64,000 nt of DNA, taken from positions 50,042-114,041 of the forward strand of contig JACCIX010000472.1 in assembly GCA_025506515.1 (NCBI GenBank), in the 5' to 3' direction. The notes beneath the pieces are model-generated. The model was not told the DNA's origin and did not search any database. It worked only from the letters and a program-made list of their open reading frames with translations. Both the position numbers and the translations under genes were made by a program. Origin of the DNA: Flaveria trinervia. Lineage: Eukaryota; Streptophyta; Magnoliopsida; Asterales; Asteraceae. Shown here in pieces: positions 56,701-64,000 of this stretch (its first letter is position 1; every line of letters begins with the position of its first letter).

Positions 56701-57820
56701 CATTGATCTTACCATCAAATTTGATTAGATTAGTTTAGGAGAGTGTGAAGCAGGCTTGAGAATCCATATGCCATAGTATGAAAGGTTAGCAAAAACTATC
56801 AATGCAAGAACTATTATTGCTTAATGTTTTGGATAACTAGTTCATTTTTCAGTACTCTATTAACCTTTCATGAACACTCTTATCCACAATCTATAATCTT
56901 CCAATTTCGATTGAAATAATGAGAAATCCTATCTTTTTGGTCATGTTACCTTCATTTGACTTAGTTTTCATCAACTACACGAGTTTCTTGTTTGACGTGT
57001 GATTACATTCAATCCATAACTAAAGTTTATTTCAAGTTTCTTGTTTAGTGAGTACGAGTTGTGTTTTGATGCTTTACAACTCGCATTCATGGTCTATAGC
57101 TTAATAAAGGATTTCGTGGATCTAGAGTCATCATTTTGATTGAATTTAGTTAATTTGTGAGCAAGTGTGTTCAATATGGTTGTGGGGTGTTGTGGATGCT
57201 TTATGTGCACTAATGGAACGATTTCTAAGGTGAGCTGTTGATTTTAATGTTTGGCTTTGGCTTCAATTTGAAAGTAGATACTATATTCCCTTTGTGGTTG
57301 TTTAGTTTGATTTCATTAGCCTTACCACTACATTTGATTAGATTAGTTTATGTAGATGGTTAGAAGGCTTTAGAATCGAAATGGTGTACTATGAATGGTT
57401 GTTACGGGTAGCAAAAACTATCCGTGTGAGAAGTATTATTCCTTAATGTTTTTGTATAACTAGTTCCTTTTTCATGTATTCTATTAAGCTTTCATGAATA
57501 CTTTGATGCACAAATATATAAAGCCCAATTTCAATTAAAATAATAAGAAATTTTATATTTGTGGTCTTGCTACCATCATTTGACTTAGTTTTCCCTCAAC
57601 TAGAGATTGTGTTTCTTGTTTGACGTCTGATTACTTTCAATCCATAAATAAAGTTTAATTCAAGCTTCTTATAAGTGAGTACAAATTATTTTTCATACTT
57701 TACAATTCGTATCCATGGTCTATAGCTAAATAAAGGATTTCGTGGATCGAGTCATGATTTTGATTGAATTTAGTTGATTTTTGAGCAAGTGTGTTCAAAT
57801 ATGGTTGTGGAGCGTTGTGG
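47756..57820. repeat. Satellite block S3, part a: ~620-bp monomers in a trimeric higher-order repeat
   Basis: The anchor TAGCAAAAACTATC (or one-base variants) starts at 48115, 48744, 49349, 49977, 50607, 51213, 51839, 52464, 53087, 53715, 54343, 54939, 55565, 56190, 56787 and 57409. Three monomer types alternate without exception: alpha (CCATGTGAGAAGTATTATTC), beta (CCATGCAAGAAGTATTATTG) and gamma (CAATGCAAGAACTATTATTG; shorter, with AAAGTATATATAAATTCCC). Alpha to alpha distances are 1862, 1862, 1876, 1850 and 1844 bp. Gamma monomers at 54939 and 56787 (and 59605) share an 8-bp loss before the anchor, while earlier ones do not, so neighbours are more alike. Repeated 61-codon frames inside beta monomers are not genes. 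No other content is seen. Confidence 0.95.
57816..57820. repeat. Target site duplication of SL2, left copy (TGTGG)
   Basis: TGTGG stands before the LTR and is repeated exactly at 58795-58799; the uninterrupted satellite reads GTTGTGGATGCATT here. Confidence 0.92.
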
Positions 57821-58794
57821 TGAAGGTTTGCTAGAACCCAAAATCTAAGTTTAACCATTTAAACTTTCAGAAAACGCAGCGGATATAAATATAGCTTTAA
57901 AACCCATTTTAAAGCTGAAAATTTCATGTTCTTAGTGATCTTTTAGATGTAGAACAAACCCAAATCAAAAGGATCATTATATGTGAATTAACAAGCTATA
58001 ATATGAGTAAAACATATATAAAATCACAGCCACAATGAGCTGTGATTACTACCTCTTTGAGCAGCAAGAAAACGACCAAAAGTAAGAGATTTGGGATGCT
58101 AAAATCGGCCAAGAACTCAAGTGTAGAGGTCCTCAAGTGTCTATACCCCAAGCCCTTGCAATACACCTTCTTTTAGGTAGATTATCACCAAGAACACAAC
58201 AAAGCTTGCTCTTCAAAAACTCCCAAGGAAGCTGCCAGGTTCGAAACTTTTGAGAGAGAATGAGAGAAGTTTTTGTTGCATGCAATGAGAGTGGGTTGTT
58301 GAAAGTGAAGTGACCTAGACTACTTAATGTGTGTATGTTCAAGACCAATCTTGGTCCAATAGAAATCAAAGGGGGGACGGCCAAGGATGTTTAAATTTGG
58401 GTTCCCTCCTTCAAATATCACACATTAAAAGTCTTGTTAACTAGACATACAAATAACATTTAATTGTATGTACAAGTTATATACAACTTATACAATTAAC
58501 CATTTAACTTATAAGTTGTAATTCTCATTATATTTGGTGTCCTCTAACTAATTTAAATAACACTTCAAATAATATTATTGAACAAAATATCCTAATAAGT
58601 TGTTCCCTCTCGTCTCAATTTTATTTAGAAAACCCATTTTCTAAATTGGTGTAAATATTCAATTGCATGATCTTATCATCAATTAATATATTAATTAATT
58701 GTTTTCCTAAGCTTGTTATTGGGTATAACCCGACTTGGATCATAACGTACTAACCACATCAATACTCTAAGTGTCTTGGGCACAGAATCCTTCA
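57821..58794 (-). repeat. Solo LTR SL2 (974 bp) in a beta satellite monomer
   Basis: Plus-strand ends are TGAAGGTTTG and GAATCCTTCA, with an exact 5-bp duplication outside. No internal retroelement sequence is present. Minus orientation is inferred because the strand then begins TGAAGGATTCTGTGCCCAAG and ends near a CCGCTGCGTTTTC block, the usual 3' style of plant copia LTRs next to a primer site. It shares blocks with SL3 and the remnant at 17550. The ORF at 58384-58133 lies in the LTR and has no recognisable domain. Confidence 0.9.
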
Positions 58795-61700
58795 TGTGGA
58801 TGCATTATGTGCAAGAGTTGAACGATTTCAAACGTGAACTGTTGATTTTAATGTTTGGCTTTGGTTTTGATTTGAAAGTAGATACTACGTTCCCTTTGTG
58901 GTTTTTTAGTTTGATTTCATTAATGTTACCACCAAATTGATTAGATTAGTTTAGTGGGTGCTTAGAAGGCTTTAGAATCGAAATGGTGTAGTATGAATGG
59001 TTGTTACGGTAGCAAAAAGTATCCATGCAAGAAGTATTATTGCTTAATGTTTCTGTATAACTGGTTCATTTTTTCATGTATTCTATTAGGGTTTCTTGAA
59101 TACTTGGATGCACAAATCAATAACCGCTCAATTTCAAATGAAATAATAAGAAATCTTATCTTCTTGGTCGTGTTACCTTGATTTGACTTTTTTTCATCAA
59201 TCCAACATTGAGTTCACGTATGACGTGGGATTACTTCCATTCTATAACTATAGTTTAATTCTTGCTTCTCATTGGGTGAATCCGATTGGTTTTTTGAAAC
59301 TTTACAACTTGTATCCATGGTTTAACATTTAATAATGGATATGGTTCGAAAGTCATCGTTTGGATTGAATTTTGTAGATTTGCGAGCAATTGTTCAGAGA
59401 TGGTTGTGGAGTGTTGTGGATACATTTTGTGAAGGAGTGGGTCGATTTCAAAGGTTATTGTTTATTTTCATGTTCGAAAGTATATATAAATTCCCTTTGA
59501 GGTTGTTTAGTTTGTTTTCATTGATCTTACCATCAAATTTGATTAGATTAGTTTAGGAGAGTGTGAAGCAGGCTTGAGAATCCATATGCCATAGTATGAA
59601 AGGTTAGCAAAAACTATCAATGCAAGAACTATTATTGCTTAATGTTTTGGATAACTAGTTCATTTTTCAAGTACTCTATTAACCTTTCATGAACACTCTT
59701 ATCCACAAATCTATAATCTTCCAATTTCGATTGAAATAATGAGAAATCCTATCTTTTTGGTCATGTTACCTTCATTTGACTTAGTTTTCATCAACTACAC
59801 ACGAGTTTCTTGTTTGACGTGTGATTACATTCAATCCATAACTAAAGTTTATTTCAAGCTTCTTGTTTAGTGAGTACGAGTTGTTTTTTGATGCTTTACA
59901 ACTCGCATCCATGGTCTATAGCTTAATAAAGGATTTCGTGGATCGAGAGTCATCATTTTGATTGAATTGGTTAATCTGTGAGCAAGTGTGTTCAAATATG
60001 GTTGAGGGTGTTGTGGATGCTTTATGTGCACTAATGGAACGATTTCTAACAGATCTGTTGATTTTAATGTTTGGCTTTTGCTTCGATTTGAAAGTAGATA
60101 CTATATTCCCTTTGTGGTTGTTTAGTTTGATTTCATTAATCTTACCACCAAATTTTATTACATTAGTTTAGTAGATGCTTAGAAGGCTTTATAATCGAAA
60201 TGGTGTACTATGAATGGTTGTTACGGGTAGCAAAAACTATCCATGTGAGAAGTATTATTCCTTAATGTTTTTGTATAACTAGTTCCATTTTCATGTATTC
60301 TATTAAATTTCATGAATACTTTGATGCACAAATATATAAAAAGCCCAATTTCAACTAAAATAATAAGAAATTTTATATTTTGGTCTTGCTACCTTCATTT
60401 GACTTAGTTTTCCCTCAACTAGAGATTGTGTTTCTTGTTTGACGTCTGATTACTTTCAATCCATAAATAAAGCTTAATTCAAGCTTCTTATTAAGTGAGT
60501 ACAAATTATTTTTCATACTTTACAACTCGTATCCATGGTCTATAGCTAAATAAAGGATTTCGTGGATTGAGTCATGATTTTAATTGAATTTAGTTGATTT
60601 GTGAGCAAGTGTGTTCAAATATGGTTGTGGAGCGTTGTGGATGCATTATGTGCAAGAGTTGAACCATTTCAAACGTGAACTGTTGATTTTAATGTTTGGC
60701 TTTGGTTTTGATTTGAAAGTAGATACTATGTTCCCTTTGTGGTTTTTTAGTTTGATTTCATTAATCTTACCAACAAATTTGATTAGATTAGTTTAAGTGG
60801 GTGCTTAGAAGGCTTTAGAATCGAAATGGTGTAGTATGAATGGTGTTACGGGTAGCAAAAACTATCCATGCAAGAAGTATTATTGCTTAATGTTCTGTTT
60901 AACTAGTTCATTTTTTCATGTATTCTATTAGGGTTTCTTGAATACTTGGATGCACAAATCAATAATCGCTCAATTTCAATGAACTAATAAGAAATCTTAT
61001 CTTCTTGGTCGTGTTACCTTGATTTGACTTATTTTTCATCAATCCAACATTGAGTTTCACGTATGACGTGGGATTACTTCCATTCTATAACTATAGTTTA
61101 ATTCTTGCTTCTCATTGGGTGAATCCGATTGGTTTTTCGAAACTTTACAACTTGTATCCATGGTTTACGTTTAATAAAGGAATCGTTCGAAAGTCATCGT
61201 TTGGATTGAATTTCGTAGATTTGCAAGCAATTGTTAGAGATGGTTGTGAGGTGTTGTGGATACATTTTGTGAAGAATGGTCGATTTCAAAGGTTATTTGT
61301 TTATTTTCATGTTCGAAAGTATATATAAATTCCCTTTGAGTTGTTTAGTTTGATTTCATTGATCTTACCATCAAATTGATTAGATTAGTTTAGAAGAGTG
61401 TGAAGAAGGCTTGAGAATCCATATGGCGTAGTATGAAAGGTTGGTACAGGTAGAAAAACTATCAATGCAAGAACTATTATTGCTTAATGTTTTGGAAAAC
61501 TAGTTCATTTTTTCATGTACTCTATTAACCTTTCATGAACACTCTGATCCACAAATCTATAATCTTCCAATTTCGATTGAAATAATGAGACATCCTATCT
61601 TTTTGGTAGTGTTACCTTCATTTGACTTAGTTTTCATCAACTACACAACGAGTTTCTTGTTTGACATGTGATTACATTCAATCCATAACTAAAGTCTATT

Positions 61701-62587
61701 TCAAGCTTCTTGTTTAGTGAGTACGAGTTTTTTTTGATGCTTTACAACTCGCATCCATGGTCTATAGCTTAATAAAGGATTTTGTTGATCGAGCATCAAC
61801 ATTTTGATTGAATTTAGTTAATTTATGAGCAGTGTGTTCAAATATGGTTTGGGGTGTTGTGGAGCTTTATGTGCACTAATGGAATGATTTCTAACGTGAT
61901 CTGTTGATTTTAATGTTTGGCTTTTGCTTCGATTTGAAAGTAATACTATATTCCCTTTGTGGTTGTTTAGTTTGATTTCATTAATCTCACCACTAAATTT
62001 GATTAGATTAGTTTATGTAGATGCTTAGAAGGCTTTAAAATCGAAATGCTGTATTATGAATGGTTGTTACGGGTAGCAAAAACTATCCATGTGAGAAGTA
62101 TTATTCCATAATGTTTTTGTATAACTAGTTCCTTTTTCATGTATTCTATTAAGCTTTCATGAATACTTTGATGCACAAATATTTAAAAAGCCTAATTTCA
62201 ATTAAAATAATAAGAAATTTTATATTTATGGTCTTGCTACCTTCATTTGACTTAGTTCTCCCTCAACTAGAGATTGTGTTTCTTGTTTGACGTCTGATTA
62301 CTTTCAATCCATAAATAAAGCTTAATTCAAGCTCCTTATTAAGTGAGTACAAATTATTTTTCATACTTTACAACTCGTATCCATGGTCTATAGCTAAATA
62401 AAAGATTTCGTGGATCGAGAGTCAACATTTTGATTGAATTTAGTTGATTTGTGAGCGAGTGTGTTCAAATATGGTTGTGGAGCGTTGTGGATGCATTATG
62501 TGCAAGAGTTGAACGATTTCAAACGTGAATTGTTGATTTTAATGTTTGGCTTTGGTTTTGATTTGAAAGTAGATACTATGTTCCCTT
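58795..62587. repeat. Satellite block S3, part b
   Basis: The trimeric array continues in phase after SL2: anchors 59010 (beta), 59605 (gamma), 60228 (alpha), 60853 (beta), 61451 (gamma) and 62074 (alpha). Subtracting SL2 and one target copy, the alpha to alpha spacings across it are 1840 and 1846 bp, so the insertion did not disturb the order. Single-base deletions are more frequent here than in part a. Confidence 0.94.
62583..62587. repeat. Target site duplication of SL3, left copy (CCCTT)
   Basis: CCCTT before the LTR is repeated at 63494-63498; the intact satellite reads GTTCCCTTTGTGG here. Confidence 0.88.
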
Positions 62588-63493
62588 TGTTGGGATTCAA
62601 CATGTTTATCAAAGTTCATATCATCCTCATTTATATGAAAAACGCAGCGGAATATAGTTTTAAAACATGTTAATTTGTTGATTATTAAACCCATTTTAAT
62701 AAGCAAACCCCAAAGCCATGGATCAATATACGAAATACATACAAAGAGAAAACATAAGATGTAAAGAACACAACCTTTGGAGCAGATTAAAGACGAAAAA
62801 CTAGAGGAGAAAGAAGATGAAATCGTGGCTATAACTTCAAAAGGGAAGTCCTCAAGAGGTGATACCCCAAGCTTGTACAAAACACCTTTGATTGCTAGCT
62901 TCTTGACACAAATTCAGCTACAAAACCCTCTTTTGTGAGCTGAAAATTCTGCTCAAAAGTTCCTTCAAACCGTGAGAGAAAGAGAGAATAGAGAGAGAGC
63001 TTTTGTGTGTGTGTGATTCTTGGATGTGATTGAAAATGAATGTGTGTTCTAGTGTCCAAGACTTGCATGTCTTGGAACTAAAAATGGACATCCAAGAAAC
63101 AAAAGGGGCGGCCGAAATTGGTCCCCTTATGTTTCCCTCCCAATTCAAAACATTTATAAAATATAAAATCACATCCTATGTTTTTATAAAATTAAAACCA
63201 TTTTAATTTTATATTACTAACACACACTATTATTTGCCATTGCTTAACCATATTAATAATGTACAATAATCTTCTATGAACAAATTATCTATATAATGAT
63301 GTTCATCTACAAAAGCAATAATTTAGAAAATCCAATTTTCTAAATTGGTGTCATTATTTATTTGTGTGATCTTATCAACAAATAAATTACCTTTTGGTGT
63401 TTGTTTGGCTTGTTATTGGGTATGACCCGACTTGGATCATATTACACTAGCCACATCAATTTAATATGAATCTTGGGCAGATCAATACTTTCA
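62588..63493 (-). repeat. Solo LTR SL3 (906 bp) in a beta satellite monomer
   Basis: Plus-strand ends are TGTTGGGATTC and AATACTTTCA with a 5-bp duplication CCCTT. Shared with SL2 are AAAACGCAGCGG, the TTTAGAAAA-CCA-TTTTCTAAATTGGTGT block and CTTGTTATTGGGTATxACCCGACTTGGATCATA. The two have diverged strongly in the middle, so they belong to sub-families of one copia-type LTR. No coding sequence is recognisable in it. Confidence 0.9.
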
Positions 63494-64000
63494 CCCTTTG
63501 TGGTTGTTTAGTTTGATTTCATTAATCTTACCACCAAATTTGATTAGATTAAGTTAAGTGGGTGCTTAGAAGGCTTTAGAATCGAAATGGTGTAGTATGA
63601 ATGGTTGTTACGGGTAGCAAAAACTATCCATGCAAGAGGTATTATTGCTTAATGTTTTTGTATAACTCGTTCATTTTTCATGTATTCTATTAGGCTTTCT
63701 TGAATACTTGGATGCGTAAATCAATAATCGCTCAATTTCGAATGAAATATAAGAAATCTTATCTTCTTGGTCGTGTTACCTTGATTTGACTTATTTTTCA
63801 TCAATCCAACATTGAGTTTCACGTATGACGTGGGATTACTTCCATTCTATAACTATAGTTTAATTCTTGCTTCTCATTGGGTGAATCCGATTGGTTTTTT
63901 GAAACTTTACAACTTGTATCCATGGTTTAACGTTTAATAATGGATATCGTTCGAAAGTCATCGTTTGGATTGAATTTTGTAGATTTGCGAGCAATTGTTC
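63494..64000. repeat. Satellite block S3, part c, running off the right edge
   Basis: The beta monomer interrupted by SL3 resumes in phase (anchor at 63615) and the following gamma monomer begins. The array therefore extends beyond the window. Confidence 0.94.

Noticed and set aside
58133..58384. 83-codon minus-strand ORF beside the satellite
   Set aside because: Falls wholly inside solo LTR SL2 and has no counterpart in SL3.
47756..64000. CENP-B-box-like motif in the satellite
   Set aside because: TTTCGAATGAAATAATA and GTTACGGGTAGC were checked against the TTCG-N4-A-N2-CGGG core; neither has both halves at the right distance.
1..64000. Host protein-coding, tRNA or rRNA genes
   Set aside because: All longer ORFs resolve to retroelement proteins, LTRs or satellite; no tRNA- or rRNA-like block was seen by eye, although a covariance-model scan was not possible here.

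Overview
This is a gene-free stretch of plant nuclear heterochromatin. Every piece that can be identified is an LTR retrotransposon, a solo LTR or a long-monomer satellite. The plant origin is clear: the retroelements are Sirevirus-like Ty1/copia and chromodomain-bearing Ty3/gypsy elements (Tekay/Del type), with primer sites complementary to initiator tRNA-Met and large LTRs (0.7 to about 3.2 kb). The style of the elements would fit a eudicot, possibly Asteraceae, but no species can be fixed from this window. I see no host gene, rRNA, tRNA or bacterial feature.

Layout. (1) 1-6820: minus-strand Sirevirus-like copia element (copia-1), its 3' end outside the window. It sits inside the pol of (2) 6821-15689: minus-strand Tekay-like gypsy A1, whose 5' LTR carries a fragment of a second Sirevirus (copia-2, 11761-14171). 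(3) 15690-18426: satellite block S1. (4) 18427-36830: plus-strand Tekay-like gypsy A2. Its 5' LTR is split by the complete minus-strand gypsy C1 (21463-32454, 5-bp target duplication ATGTA), which itself holds a 2.7-kb solo LTR (26241-28922). (5) about 36831-41496: satellite block S2 with a near-identical 1483-bp duplication. (6) 41497-47755: plus-strand gypsy C2, cut off in integrase. (7) about 47756-64000: satellite block S3, a regular array of ~620-bp monomers in a three-monomer higher-order repeat of ~1.85 kb, interrupted by two related solo LTRs (57821-58794, 62588-63493).

How it fits together. The nesting gives a history: satellite first, then A1, A2 and C2 inserted, then C1 and the copias inside those elements, then the solo LTR inside C1. 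A2 and C2 are both cut off in mid-pol and fused straight to satellite, so deletion or unequal exchange has reshaped the locus. Nearly all retroelement ORFs are broken by stops, frameshifts and deletions. The best kept are the C2 reverse transcriptase and a 130-codon proline-rich ORF (ORF0) upstream of gag in A2. The overall picture is centromeric or pericentromeric-type heterochromatin; actual centromere function cannot be told from sequence alone.

Most notable: the trimeric higher-order satellite; the leader ORF0, with a synonymous-substitution pattern between A1 and A2; arrays of short palindromic CpG-containing words in the LTRs, in the Sireviruses directly upstream of the TATA box; and solo LTRs with intact target duplications inside satellite monomers.
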